From Cavenderia fasciculata (Eukaryota; Evosea; Eumycetozoa; Acytosteliales; Cavenderiaceae), in NCBI RefSeq assembly GCF_000203815.1, contig NW_004457624.1, forward strand, positions 62,001 through 126,000: a stretch of DNA of 64,000 bases. The letters run 5' to 3'. Under the pieces are notes generated by a model. It saw nothing but the letters and a program-made list of their open reading frames with translations. It had not been told where the DNA came from and did no database searches. Shown piece by piece: positions 11,297 to 23,927 of the stretch (position 1 is the stretch's first letter; each line of letters opens with the position of its first letter). The translations under genes were made by a program, and so were the position numbers.

Positions 11297-13046
11297 ATGA
11301 GCAATAGCAGTGGCAGTAGCAACACTTATACAAGATTATCAAATAATAATAATAATAATGAGATAATGAAAGAAGATGATGATGAAAGAGATAATATAAT
11401 TATTACATCTCCTATTGATGATGATGATGATGATGAGATTGGAGGTTCACCAGATACAATAATCAACCAAAATCTAATACAGTCTTCTTCATCTCCAATC
11501 AATGACAATAATAATATTCTTTCAGAGAGCAATAATAGTGTAGTAATCGATAGTAATAATGATAATAATGATAATGATAATAATAATAATGATATATCTA
11601 GAGCAAAACAAGTAAAGAGACATATTATTGGAACTATTTGTGTTTTAATAGTTGTATTCTTATGGGTATCATCTTCAATTGTCATTCAAGTATGTTACAT
11701 TGTAATGGCAATCAATCATCAAAACCGCTCTTGTATAAGTTACTAATACCTCTATTCTATTGCTCTTTAAAAGATTATATTTACTGATGGTGGCTTTGAG
11801 AAACCATTCTTTTTAACTTATTACTCTACTTCTATATTTTCATTTTATCTATTTGGTTATCTCTTTCAATGGAAGAAATGGTCAAACATACCATTTGAAG
11901 ATAATGGTAGACACTCTGGAAAGAGTTTACATTCTATTACACATAATCTATTACATTGTAATAATAATAATAATAATACAAAGAGAAGAACTTCACTACC
12001 AACATCATCATCATCTGATGATACGACAACAACCATTAGAAATAAGAAAAGGGATTTAGTATTAAATATAAATCAAATGGATGAAGAAGAAGAGCCAGGA
12101 GGAGCAATGATGGTTGAAGAAATAATACAAGAGGAAGATCAAATAGGATTATCATCAAACATTAAAAAGAATCGATACAAGCATTCAATGAAATCGATAT
12201 GTAAAATTAGTCTAATACTTTGTCCAATTTGGTTTGTGGCAAATTATACATTCAATCTATCACTGGGTATGACAAGCGTGTCTACCAATACAATTCTATC
12301 AACATTGTCTGGTGTATTTTCACTCTTTTTGAGTGTACTATTAAAGGTTGATAAATTCTCTTTTGAAAAGTTGGCTGCAACTTTGATTTCGTATGTACCA
12401 CATATCTACATATCCATTCATCACCTACCAACAAATTTATTTATTTACCAATATTTTTTATTATTTTAGACTTGTTGGAATAGTGATGGTTAGTTATAGT
12501 GACATTGCAGATAGTTCTCAAGGTGATACATTTATTGGAGATTTGTTGGCAATTACAGGAGCAGCTTTTTATGGGTTATATTGTACATTGATGAAAAAGA
12601 TGATAAAGGATGAGGAAGAGTTACCCATACCTCTTATGTTTGGATTGTTGGGATTTTTCAATATAATCCTAATGTGGCCATTCTTTTTGGTATTAAACTA
12701 TGCGCAATGGGAAGTATTTGAATGGCCAAGTGGCAAAGTATTCCTTTATTTATTTGCCAATGGATTGTTTGGAACGTTTATATCGGATTTGATTGAATCC
12801 TATTCAGTCGTTTTGACTAGTCCAGTCATTAATACTATTGGTCTGTCACTAACCATTCCATTGGCAATGTTATCAGATTTCGTAAGAGGCAAAGAATTCT
12901 TTGGTTGGCTCTATGTTGGTGGATCAATATGTGTCATATTTGGTTTTCTACTGGCAAACCTTGCTAGTAAACTATTCGAAGATCGTTTAAAAAGAATTGA
13001 ACTTTCAATCATCAATTTATTCAAAAGACCTAAACTACAACAATAA
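11297..13046 (+). CDS. SLC35F-like transporter (DMT superfamily)
   Basis: Multi-pass membrane carrier of the drug/metabolite transporter superfamily, closest by eye to SLC35F5-type proteins. Exons 11297-11689, 11774-12390, 12470-13046, total 528 aa. The N-terminus is Asn/Asp/Ser-rich and acidic, cytosolic by inference. Hydrophobic segments include IIGTICVLIVVFLWVSSSIV, an FFLTYYSTSIFSFYLFGYLF segment, and WFVANYTFNLSLGMTSVST, the typical first helix of the EamA-like repeat. After these come LVGIVMVSYSD, GDLLAITGAAFYGLYCTLMK and a C-terminal run of four more helices. A low-complexity Glu/Asn/Ser loop separates helices 2 and 3. The substrate cannot be read from the sequence. Confidence 0.85.
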
Positions 13047-13418
13047 ATTTATATATTGAAAAAATAATAATAATAATTTTTTTTTAATTTTTTAATTTTT
13101 CATGTGATTGATTGATCAATGGTCGATTCAAAACAGATTTCACATCACCATTCACATACATAATACATACTTTGATAGACAAGAAGAATAAAGAGAGGAG
13201 GAATAAGAAAAAGAAAAAGAAGAAGAAGAAGAAAGAACAGAGAGAGAGAGAAATCAACAATACCACTAGTTACAACTATATTAGTATAGAGTTTAATCTT
13301 TTTATCTATCTATCTATATATAAATATATAAATATATATATTCACTCACTCACTCACTCACCCACCCACGACAATCGATCACATCACAGGTACCTGTCTC
13401 AACACCAACAAAGAAACA

Positions 13419-13466
<48 letters not shown>

Positions 13467-13784
13467 AACAAACAAACAAACAAACAATTAGCATTGTAAT
13501 AGTAATATTATTGTATAGTCAAACACACCTGATCATAAACAAAGGATCATTCATTTCTATTGTATAGAGTTGTGACACTATAGAAGAAGGATTTTTATCG
13601 TTCATTGTTGTTACTAAGTGGATGGTTAAAATAGTCTTGTAAAAAAAAAAAAACAAACCCTCAACTGCAGTTACACATTGTGTTGTATCAAAAAAAAAAA
13701 TTCGGATAATTGTATAAATCAATCAAGAGTGAAAAAGTACACATATATATATAATCCATAAGATAACAACAATCAACAACAATC

Positions 13785-13828
<44 letters not shown>

Positions 13829-13840
13829 ACAACAACAACC
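13047..13840. other. Low-complexity intergenic region and kinase leader
   Basis: It holds T-runs, (GAAA)n at 13421-13468 running into (CAAA)n, ACTC repeats near 13340 and a (CAA)n leader (about 13785-13839) directly before the kinase ATG. The purine-rich strand makes long stop-poor ORFs that are not convincing as genes. Confidence 0.6.
13421..13486 (+). repeat. (GAAA)n / (CAAA)n microsatellite
   Basis: About twelve GAAA units are followed by CAAA units; no gene is associated. Confidence 0.9.
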
Positions 13841-14157
13841 ATGACAACTTTTAAAGCATGGTTTCAATATGAAGATGAAGAGGTTGAACTTTCAGATTTA
13901 GAATATGAAACAACTATATCAGCCATTAGAAAGATCATACATGAAGGAAAGATATTTCACTTTCCTTATGGTACTTCACAAACAGATATACAAATAGGTG
14001 TATTTGCACCAACAGGCACAACTGATAAGTTTGAAAAATATAAAGCAAGAAGTACTCTTGGAGATATTCAATATAAAGTTGGTGATACATTACAAGTTAG
14101 AGTAAAAAAGAGTAAGTTGTAGTTTAAATCAATTTAATCACCTCTAGATATTAATAG

Positions 14158-14206
<49 letters not shown>

Positions 14207-16364
14207 ATTTTAGATAAAGTTACATCAGACAATGCATCGATACCAACTTTGAATGTATCAATTTTAGACAACTCTGAAAGAGTTGTAAAATGGGATTATA
14301 ATCCATTCACCACTACTGGACAATGGACATGTACTGCTATTCTTGTTAAAATGGAGTCTGTACCATTTGCCGAGGGATCTTTTCGAAAGGCATATTATTT
14401 ACATGATCTAAGTAAAGAAGAAAGTTCAAGGTAAATTTATTATTCATTTGATCTTTCTATTCTTTTTTATTGACTCTCTTTTTCTTTTTCTTTCTCTTTC
14501 TCTCTCTCTCTCTCTCTCACTAAGTCTCTCTCTCTTTCTAGACATGTAGCAAAAATAGGTAAAAAGCCAACACCAAGAGCAAATTATTTTGAAGATGTAA
14601 AGATGCAAGCAATAGCGAGAAGATGGTCTCAGAGATACAATGATCGAAAGCCACCAAAAAAGATTGACTTTTTACCATCATGTGTGTTGGAGTTTGTTGA
14701 TCGTGGATCACATGACAATATCTGTGGTGTTGAACCGTACGTCGAAGGACAATACAGAAAATATAACAATAACAGTGGTTTTGTGAGTAATGACGATCGT
14801 AACACTCCACAAGCATTTAGTCACTTTTCATACGAACACTCCAACAATCAACTATTGATCATTGATATTCAAGGTGTTGGTGATCATTACACAGACCCAC
14901 AAATTCATACCTATGACGGTGTTGGTTATGGTATTGGAAATCTTGGAAAGAAAGGTTTTGAAAAATTCATAGACACTCACAAATGTAATGCCATTTGTCA
15001 ATATCTCAATCTCTCAATGATCAATCCAAAGAGCGAAAAAAGTGATTGTGGAACTGTCCCACGACCAGATTTATTCTTACCAGATACTTCTGAACGTGAT
15101 CAAGTTAATAATCAAAATAATAATAATAATAATAATAACAATAATACTACGACTACATCAATTAGTGTAAGTGTTCAACCACATCAAGATATATCTCCAC
15201 CATCAACTACAACATCAACATCGATAAAAGTACAACCATCATCACAACCTCCACCACAACAACAACAACCCCAAAATGATTCAAGAGAAAAAGAAAAAGC
15301 AATTGAAAGAAAAAATAGAGAAGATAGAAAAAAGGACCAATTAAATGTAAGTTGAAACCAATTTTAAAAAAAGAGTCCATTTACTAATTTGATTCTCTAT
15401 AGTGGGATATAAATGGTGTTAAAATTGTAGACACTGTCAAAGGGTACCACAATACCATATCATTGTGTATATGTGAAAATTATTTATTTACTGGTTACTC
15501 TGATAATACGATTAGGGTAAGAATTAAATTCAATATTGTTAAAGTAGTTACTACTCGATCTAACATTTTTTTTTAATATATTTTTAGGTATTTGAATTTA
15601 AAAATGATAATAATAACTTGGAATTATTCCAAACATTAAAAGGACACGAAGGGCCAGTAGAGGCAATGTGTTTTAATGATCAATATATATTTTCCGGATC
15701 AGGAGATCATTCAATTAAAGTTTGGGACAAAAAGAAACTTAGATGTATTTTTACTTTGGAAGGACATGACAAGCCAATTCATTGTCTTGCCATCAACGAC
15801 AAATTTTTATTTAGTGGGTCTAGCGACAAGACCATCAAGGTTTGGGACCTAAAGACTCTAGAATGTAAAGTTACGCTGGAGGGTCATCAGAGAGCAGTGA
15901 AATCAATCACACTCTCTGGCCATTATCTCTTTAGTGGTAGTTCGGACAAGACCATCAAGATTTGGGATTTCAAGGAACCAAAGACAATCAGATGCAACTA
16001 TACTCTAAAGGGTCACAGCAAATGGGTTACGGCTGTTTGCATAGTTGGTTCAACACTCTACAGTGGATCATATGACAAGACTATAAGACTTTGGTCACTC
16101 AAATCACTAGAATGTATCGCCACACTTCGAGGTCACGAGGGCTGGGTCGAAAATATGACGGCAACAGATAAATATCTTTTTAGTGCCTCTGATGATAATT
16201 CAATCAAAGTTTGGGATTTGGAAACTCAAAGATGTATATCTACACTCGAAGGACACAATGCATCGGTTCAATCCCTTGCTTTGTTGGATAATTGTCGTCG
16301 TTTGGTTTCAACTAGTCACGATCAAACTATAAAACTTTGGTCTTGGGATTTAAAAGAAAATTAA
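13841..16364 (+). CDS. mhkB: Myosin II heavy chain kinase (alpha-kinase + WD40), MHCK-B-like
   Basis: Atypical protein kinase that phosphorylates myosin II tails and drives filament disassembly. Exons 13841-14111, 14214-14430, 14542-15346, 15403-15516, 15588-16364, total 727 aa. The alpha-kinase domain is at about residues 100-350: EGSFRKAYYL, the ATP-site lysine in HVAKIG, DIQGVGDHYTDPQIHT, the Gly-rich GIGNLGKKG, and the zinc-binding HKCNAICQYLNL end. An Asn/Thr/Gln-rich linker leads to seven WD repeats from about residue 432, with repeated GSSDKTIKVWD-type strands. No N-terminal coiled coil is present, unlike MHCK-A; the length is close to D. discoideum MHCK-B as I recall it. MHCK-C or -D orthology is not excluded. 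Intron 1 carries an (ATC)n repeat at 14158-14207. Confidence 0.92.
14158..14207 (+). repeat. (ATC)n microsatellite inside kinase intron 1
   Basis: About sixteen CAT/ATC triplets occupy half of the intron, just before its acceptor. Confidence 0.9.
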
Positions 16365-16680
16365 ATCGAAGCAAAATAGTAATAATAATAGTAATAGTAA
16401 TAGTATTAATAGTAGTAGATAGTATTATTAAATAATAATAATAATAATAATCAATAATTTATGTATTTATTTAAAAAAGGCATGGCGATATAACAATAAT
16501 AATTAAAATAAGTAATAGTAAAAATATTCCAGATATAAAAAACACCAACAAACCTTGTTTAGTTTTGTTTTAAATTGATTTCTTTATTTTTTTTTTTTAG
16601 ATAATAAAAAGAATGAAAGTTAAAGAAAGATGTATTATTATTATTATTAATTATTTTTTTTTGTTATTCTTTGTTTTGTT
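16365..16680. other. Convergent intergenic region
   Basis: AT-rich 3' flanks of the kinase and ABCG genes with AATA and AGTAAT runs. Nothing else is seen. Confidence 0.6.
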
Positions 16681-19600
16681 TTATCTAAACTCTCTGACAA
16701 AGAATCTAAGAGATAAATAGGCAAGTAATAAATAGCCACCAATCATACCACACAAGACATACATGTCCAAAAAGAGTCTCTTTGGATCGGCGCCAATCGT
16801 TTCGAGGAACTCTAAACCGTCGGCATAGGTTCCTTGAGTATTGGGTGGATTGTAAAAGATCCAACTGCCAGCAAATTCATTGACTACTGGAATCTCTAAT
16901 CCATAGGACATAAAGGACATCCACACCAACCAAACCAAATACTTGGGAATCGATTGTCTAGCCAACAAGAAACCATCAAATAATAAAAATACAAACAATA
17001 AGAGAATGGATAGCATATTGGCAGTACCAAACGTTGGGGAGATTGTGCTAATGGCCATACACATTGACGATGCTGTACTACTTGTCAACACAAGAGAAAT
17101 TAAAAAGTAGATGAAATGATTGATTCCTGATCTAAATCCAATCATATAATAACAAATTGAACCAAGGATAATAGGTGGAATAACTCTCATTGGTATTAAA
17201 TCTGTTAGGACCTTTGCTAAAAAGTATGACGATGTTCTATAATATCCATTAGCTCTTTCTCTAATAAATATAATTCTATCATGATAGACTAAAAAGATAA
17301 AAAATAAAAAAAAGATAAAATGTTAATATTATTATTCTTTTTTTTTTTTGTTTTTTTCAACATACATAAATCTAAAGAAGTAATTGAACCAAAAGATAAT
17401 AAAGCAATCATAAAGAACATTGATCCAAATCTATTTTGAGCACCTGGTTCAAGGTTACTTGGTAATTGCCAGAAAAGATATCCAAGAATTAATCCGACCG
17501 TAATATGTACAAAGTAGGTGGTACGAAGTAAAAATGGATTTCTAATATAATTGAGAAGAGATCTGTGGGATACAACAAAGAATTGTGTCCAAAACGATGT
17601 TGCATACTCTTCAACGTTGATCATTTTTTGATCTTCCAACAGATGGTGACGACGAGGTGGCTCTCCTACATGATTTAAAAGATGAGATTCACCTTCTAAA
17701 TCACTTTGAATGGCTTCATCATTGTTGATGTCGCCATTGGCATTCAAACCATTGTATGATTCCTCCTTTGGTTGATCGACTCTAATATCTGGTTTGTTTG
17801 GATAGTTGAGTTGGAAACATGGTTTGACAACATTGTCGTTCAAGGCAGAGATGATAAAATCAGCTGGATTGACACGCATCAAGAATCTTTGATGTTCATC
17901 GTCCTTGCTTCTTTGTTCCTGGAAGAATGGAACGGCTTCCGATGCCTTGCCAGAATAGTATGGATTACCTTTGTGGAGTAGGATGAGGTTATCAAATTGT
18001 TCAAATATTTCGGCGGATGGTTGATGAATAGAAAAGATAATGGTTCTATTTCTATTCTTGGCTAGTTGTTTAAGGCTGTAAATTAGTTCAGACGCACTAT
18101 GAGAATCTAATCCTGATGTTGGTTCATCCCTGAAATAAATAAAGACACAAAGAAAAAGTAGTTTGGTTAGTTTCAATTTTATATTATCTATTGATTTTTT
18201 TTTACTTACAAGAAAAGAATACTTGGATCAACCAATAATTCAGCAGCAATAGAGAGTCTTCTTCTTTCACCACCAGAGATACCTCTCTTTTCAGGTGTAC
18301 CAATACGATTCTCGCAGATGTGCATGAGATTGAGTTCGGTTAAAACGCTATTGACACGAGCCATCTTTTGAGCCTTTGGCATACCCTCTGGAAGCTTTAA
18401 CATAGCAGTATAGTTGAGGTGTTCACGACAGGTTAGAGTACCAATCATGATATCCTCTTGAGTAACATAACCAGAAATTCTCTTAAAGTTCTTGAGACGA
18501 GGATAACCATTGATGAGGACTTCACCGGTAATGTCACCGACGTTCTTTCTTCCAGACAGGATATCCAAAAGACTTGTCTTACCAGACCCAGAAAGACCCA
18601 TTAGTGCAGTCAGTTGACCTGGATAACAAATACCAGAGACATTATTGAGAATGACCTTGTTACCTGTCGCTCCACCGCCACCACTAAACAGACTAAATAC
18701 TTTTCTTTCATTGACAATACAAGATACGTCATCGAAACGAAGTTCACAACTAATGTGCACATCCTCTGCCGGTTTTTTTCTTTCCTCTTGTTTTACATAC
18801 ACCCAAGATATCAAACCGAGCAGTATAGCAAAACCGACTACACCACCACCAGCACCCAGGCACATAAGAATGAATTTGGTATAAAGCACGGGTACTGGGT
18901 AGATGATTGGTGGACTATAGTCACATTCACCAGCAATGCATTGAAGTGGGATGGCTGGAAGCATGGCAAGGAAAACCTCTTGTGAAAATACGCATGCCAA
19001 GGTAGTGTCACAACTAAATTTGGCGTAACCAGTGACAGCAGAAACAAGACCATTTAGAATGGCACCACAATAGGTAGTACAGTTGCACATACTTGTTGAA
19101 CAATAAATCTCTTGTCCCTGTCCGGGTAAAATCTCTCTTGTGCAGTTTGTAAAAGTACAATTAAAATACAAAGGATCTCCAGTCAATCTATAGTAAAGGT
19201 TCATACTACATACTCCCTCTCCACTAGTGTAATCAGCAGTTGGGAAATCACAATCAAGTGAAGTAGAGGCTGTAGAGTTTTGTAAATCTCCATTTACTTC
19301 TGGACCTAAAAAAAAATAATAAAAAATAAAATAAAATATTAAGTAAAATACTATAGATTGGTATATTTTTGTTTTCACATACTTGTAACATAACAACTAT
19401 AAGCTTTATGATGATCAATATAGATAGATTGGTCACATATAGTTGAACTATTGGAAGCTTTACAATAACTATCATTGGTGCAGACTAGTTATAGATAGAT
19501 AGATAGATAGTTAGTTATTGTTGTGGTTTTTGGTCTGTATATATTTTCTACTTTTTACTTACCACTACATTCAATACCACCAGTACCTGGTGGACAATAA

Positions 19601-20163
19601 CATTGTCTGTAGAGACCAGGAACACCATAGACAGGAGGACAGAATCTACCACCGTGACAATCCATTAAATCCCAATTATGATCTGGATTTAAATTGAATT
19701 CACAGTTTGGACCATAGTAGAGTGGATTACAAGCACATACATATGAGTTCCCATTGGCTATACATGTACCTTGATCCCAAGCACTATGACAATCTTGCAA
19801 ACCACATTGACTGGCAGTATTGTTGAATACAAATGAAGTAGCGTTACACGATTCTCCTGGCCACGGTTGATAGGATGTGGAACCGACCAAATCGTTGTCG
19901 GTATTTTGTAAATGGGAGGGTGTCCATTTGGCACGAATATTATCCAACTGTTGTTGTTTGGACAAAAAGATATCGATTCCCTCTAAACCTTCACCAGAGG
20001 CAGATGATCCTTGAAGTATTTCTTTTGATTGTTGATCAATGTCTAGTAAATGATTCATGTCATCATACTTTGATGGAACTCTAAGTGAATTTGCATCGAC
20101 TGTTAAGATGTAAATTGTCACTACAAATATGATGATTTTCATTATCGTCATCATCATCCTCAT
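16681..20163 (-). CDS. Half-size ABCG transporter with Cys-rich ectodomain
   Basis: Membrane ABC exporter that must dimerise to work. Exons 20163-19563, 19484-19383, 19305-18210, 18129-17366, 17288-16681, total 1056 aa. An N-terminal signal peptide (MKIIIFVVTIYILTVDA) is followed by a Cys-rich extracellular region of about 350 residues with EGF-like pieces (CIANGNSYVCACNPLYYGPNC, CYCPPGTGGIEC) and many NxS/T sites. A TM helix is at about 377-403. The NBD has Walker A GLSGSGKT (471-478), signature ISGGERRR (577-584) and [12 protein letters not shown] (about 598-606). The C-terminal ABC2 membrane domain ends in FFVREFR. This NBD-before-TMD order with an ectodomain matches the ABCG24/28-like group of plants and dictyostelid paralogues. 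The intron before DEPTSGLD is almost identical to that of the ABCG gene at 1-5129. Confidence 0.93.
18130..18209 (-). other. Intron nearly identical to 3389-3469
   Basis: An 80-base intron, phase 2, immediately before the DEPTSGLD codons. On its own strand it matches the intron at 3389-3469 except for one A in the A-run and one T/A change. Exons on both sides diverge outside about 11 and 28 bases. Confidence 0.9.
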
Positions 20164-20677
20164 TTCTATTTGTAAGGATGATTTATATCTATTTAAAAAA
20201 ATAGATATATTATTATTATTACTATATTCTATTAAACTATTTAATTATTATTACTATATGTATGTATGTATGTTTGTAGTGAAGGGAAGAAAAGTAAAAA
20301 AAAAAAAGAAGATAAAAAAAGATCTAGTAATAATCAACTCTTTTATCTTGTTTTTTTTGTAATAAACAAATAAGTCTGATTATAAGATTTGAATGCTAGA
20401 TGTTTAATGATGATAGTACTACTACTCTACTTGCTAGCTTTGTGTTAATTAATGCTATCCTCTCTCTACTCTTATCTGTCTAATTGGTGTGCTCCTCTCA
20501 CAAAAATGTTCAAAAAAAAAAAAAAAAACAAAAATTAATTAAAAATTTTAATGCGATCGCCCAAAAAGGAATAATTAGACTACGAATAGCTCGTGAATAG
20601 CCGAGAATAATTCATTAAAAAAGTAGTAGTTTTAAGTTTTTATTTTATCTAGAGTGCGTATCATGATGAGGCATACA
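20164..20677. promoter_or_regulatory. Upstream region of the half-size ABCG gene
   Basis: AT-rich DNA with A-runs at about 20510-20540 and a short G/C island (GCGATCGC near 20552). It also contains the PP2C gene 3' flank. No further gene is seen. Confidence 0.5.
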
Positions 20678-23304
20678 CTATAATTTTACAACGATAACAG
20701 TAACATTATCTTTGCAGTCATGCATTTGCAAAGCATTTTGTAATAAAGTTGAAGCTACTGATTGTGCACCTCTACTCTCGATTAAATCTTGACCAATTTC
20801 ACATGCTTGTTCACCACTAATAACATCCCATAGCTAAAATAGATAGATAGATTCGATTAGTTGATTGAATATATATATCTATTATATTGTTTAAGTACTT
20901 ACACCATCAGAAGCAATAATTAAAAATGAATCAGTTGGTAATAATTTAATTGGTTGTGATAGATGAGGAATACCAATCATTCCAATATTTTGATCTTTGA
21001 TAAAATGATTGCCTAGTGATCGACTGACTGCAATTCCATTGATTCTAGTTTGATTGTCAGATACTGGAATACCACTATCAATCATTCTCTTTTTCTCTAA
21101 TGGATCGTTTGCCTTGTGGTCAAATGTCATTGCCACTGCCTTTCCATTTCTACAGAGATAGGCAGATGAATCTCCGACATTGGCCACTTGTAAATATTTA
21201 CATTCCTCACCATTAGACGACGAGTTTGTTGGTGACCAAATAAAAGCAACTGTTGCCGTACATCCTACGTATTGCATGTCTTCGTCTTGTTTCATTAAAT
21301 CATCAACAGAAGCAAATGCAGCGTTTAACATATCGCTCATATCGGTTGAGCTCTCTGGGTCGTATTGTGGGTTTTCTATTTTTTGTTGTTCTATATACTT
21401 GGTTACTTGTAGTGGTAAGAGTGTACAAGCTTGGTCGGCTGCCTCTCTACCTGCATGTCCATCAAATACTCCAAATAATGCCATCTCTGGATTATCGTTG
21501 AATGGATGAGATGCAAATGATACATCCTCCATCATATTTTGTCCTGGCATGCCTGACAATGGTTTCTTTTTTGCTCTTCTTAATCCTGCCTTATTTTCTG
21601 ATTCTTTTACACTAAATTCTTTTATACATGTTTGTTGTAATGTTGTTGATACTAAAAAAAAAAAATAGAAATAAAAAAAAAGTTAGAATCTATTTATAAA
21701 TATTGGGTTTTTTTTTTTTTTTTACATTTAACAGTATCTTGTGATCGGTCAACAAATGATGTTAAGGTTATTTTAAGATCATTACTATCCAATTGTAATA
21801 GATCAGAGAGTGAAGAATCTAAATCGTGTTTTAGATTCAAACCACCATTGGGTTCATCCTCAAATGTAAATATATCTGGTAATGAACTGGTATCAATCTT
21901 TTTACTATTTGCTTGTTCAATCATTATCGACAATGATGTAGCCTCTTCATGAGAACTATTGTCACTAGAGGTGATGACAACCTTTTGAACATCGATTTGT
22001 TGTTTTTGTGGACTATTTGTAAAGATGGTTTGAAGAGATGGTGGCATGTTGGCGGGATGACCTGTACCGTTTGGAGGAGGTGTGAAAAAGTCGGTATTGA
22101 GATGTTTGTTGAGTTGGTTTTGTGCTTTGTTGATGATTTTAGATGAACCATTCTTGACCTTTTTCATTAGACTTTTGAATGGTTTTGGTGAATCGCTACT
22201 GTTACCACTATAGTTGCTGTAACTGCTACCGGTTCCTTCATCATCAGACGATGATGGATGAATGAATTGATATGAAGAAGGTGATGTACCTGGTGATGGA
22301 ATTGGTGAAGAAGATGAGGTAGTTCCTTGTAGAACTGGAATGTGAAGATGTTGTGTAGTTGTAGCTGTTTGTTGAGTGATTGGTATATTTGAAGAAGGTG
22401 ATGATGATATAGCTGCAGTAGAAGCTGTATTTCCTTGAACAACATTATTATTATATTATTATATTATTATATTATTAATATTATTATTATTATTTGAAGA
22501 TGAAGCAATACTATTAATATTACCATTAATTCCAATGTTTGAGGTGACAGGAGTAACAGGTAGAGGACGTGTAAACTTGGCAAGTTGATCTTCCAACTTT
22601 ACGATTCTCTTTGACTTTTCGTCACTATCCTTTCGTAGAGAGTTGCTGTTGTCTTTGAGTTCGCTTATCTTTTTTTGGAGTACCTTTTCATTCTCTTGGT
22701 TGACACGGTCCCGTTTCTCATAGTCTGATAGTTTGAGTAATAGCTTTTGTTCGTTGTTGCTTACAGAGTCTTTTTCCTTGGTCAACTCTGTCACTCTCTT
22801 TTTCGATTGTTGTAGGTCGTCACGCAACTTGTTTCGTTCGGCACTAGTGTCCGTAATGTTTTGTTCCAACACTTTGATCTTGTTTGATAGATTAATCTTG
22901 TCACGGTCATGTGATAATTTCTCATTAAAGAATGAAAGATTCAATTCTCTAATTTGATCGTACAATTGTACCATTATCTCTTTATCTGATTTTTGTCCAT
23001 TATTAGTGGTTGTAGCTTTTATGGTTGTTGGTGACGATGATGATTCAGCATTATTAAATTGAGATAATTTCGATGAAGAAGAGGAAGATGAAGATTTATT
23101 ATCATGATATTCTATATTTAATAAAAAGTAGATAATAGATAATGCTTGTTCTCTGTTTTGATAAAAGAATGCAATGATAATCGATAGTATGACAGTATAA
23201 AGTATATTTGTCAACAATTCGATAAACTCATATGACATTAAACATGCAAACAATAAACATCCTCCTATACCAACTAATCCAATAGTTGTTTTTAATGATA
23301 CCAT
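20678..23304 (-). CDS. Membrane-anchored PP2C-family Ser/Thr phosphatase
   Basis: Mn/Mg-dependent protein phosphatase. Exons 23304-22524, 22433-21726, 21651-20903, 20833-20678, total 797 aa. The N-terminus has two hydrophobic segments (IGLVGIGGCLLFACLM, NILYTVILSIIIAFFY), then a coiled coil of about residues 100-250, then a Ser/Thr/Pro-rich linker. The C-terminal PP2C domain shows MMEDVSFAS, LFGVFDGHAG (metal-binding DGH), VANVGDSSAYL, FDHKANDPLEKKRM, ASDGLWDVIS and DNVTVIVV. The first intron (22523-22434) is inferred: the frame on both sides is identical, but two in-frame TAA codons lie between them in an AAT/ATA repeat. Splicing G/GTAATA...CAAG removes both and keeps frame. If the intron is not real, this is a nonsense-broken gene. 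Catalytic-domain call is firm; the N-terminal fusion less so. Confidence 0.8.
22434..22523 (-). other. Inferred intron covering two in-frame stops
   Basis: A 90-base AT-triplet-rich segment of the PP2C gene with donor GTAATA and acceptor CAAG. Without removal, TAA TAA would end the coiled-coil reading frame and leave the phosphatase domain untranslated. Confidence 0.6.
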
Positions 23305-23927
23305 ATCTTAGTTGCGTGTTTGATATATGAATATATGAATATATGAAATATGTATATTATTACAAGTAAGTAAGGAACAGAAGAGCTTATACAATGAGTG
23401 ATTGAGTTATTAATATATAAAGATATATATATATATAAAGCAAATAAAACAATAGTGTTATAGAATAAATAATAATATAAAATGGGGTTTATGAATGAAT
23501 ATAGACTATTATTACAAGTTATTATTACTACTACTACTACTTCTATTTATCTATTGAATTATTTGATAGCTAGCTAACCAACTACTACTACTATCAATTA
23601 TAATTATAGCGTTATCTTTGAGAGAGTCTCTAGTTGTTGTTTGATCGATCCTGTCAGACTAGTGTGAAAACTCAAGACTGTGAGAAAGCAACCCCCCCCT
23701 CTAATTTCAAATAAATTTTTTTAAATATTTTATAAAAATTTAATAAATAAAGTACCCGTCGCGGGTGGATCGATCGTTTTATTGTTTTAAATTTTAATAA
23801 GTATTATTATTATTATTAGGTATTAAGTTTAGAGTTGGGTTTGATGATTATTATTATTACTATTATTATTATTATTATTATTACACTTTGGTATTGTTAT
23901 TATAATATTATTTGTTGTTGTTGTTGT
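23305..23927. promoter_or_regulatory. PP2C upstream region / galE 3' flank
   Basis: AT-rich DNA with ATAT runs. A short G/C palindrome ACCCG-TCG-CGGGT lies at about 23754-23766, followed by GATCGATCG, and a C-run at 23691-23698. No gene is seen. Confidence 0.5.

Noticed and set aside
13112-13567. 151-codon Lys/Glu-rich ORF
   Set aside because: It is made of (GAAA)n and similar microsatellites; composition only.
22167-22445. ORF rich in Leu/His upstream of the PP2C domain
   Set aside because: It is an out-of-frame shadow. The real frame here reads a Ser/Thr/Pro-rich linker that joins both parts of the PP2C gene.
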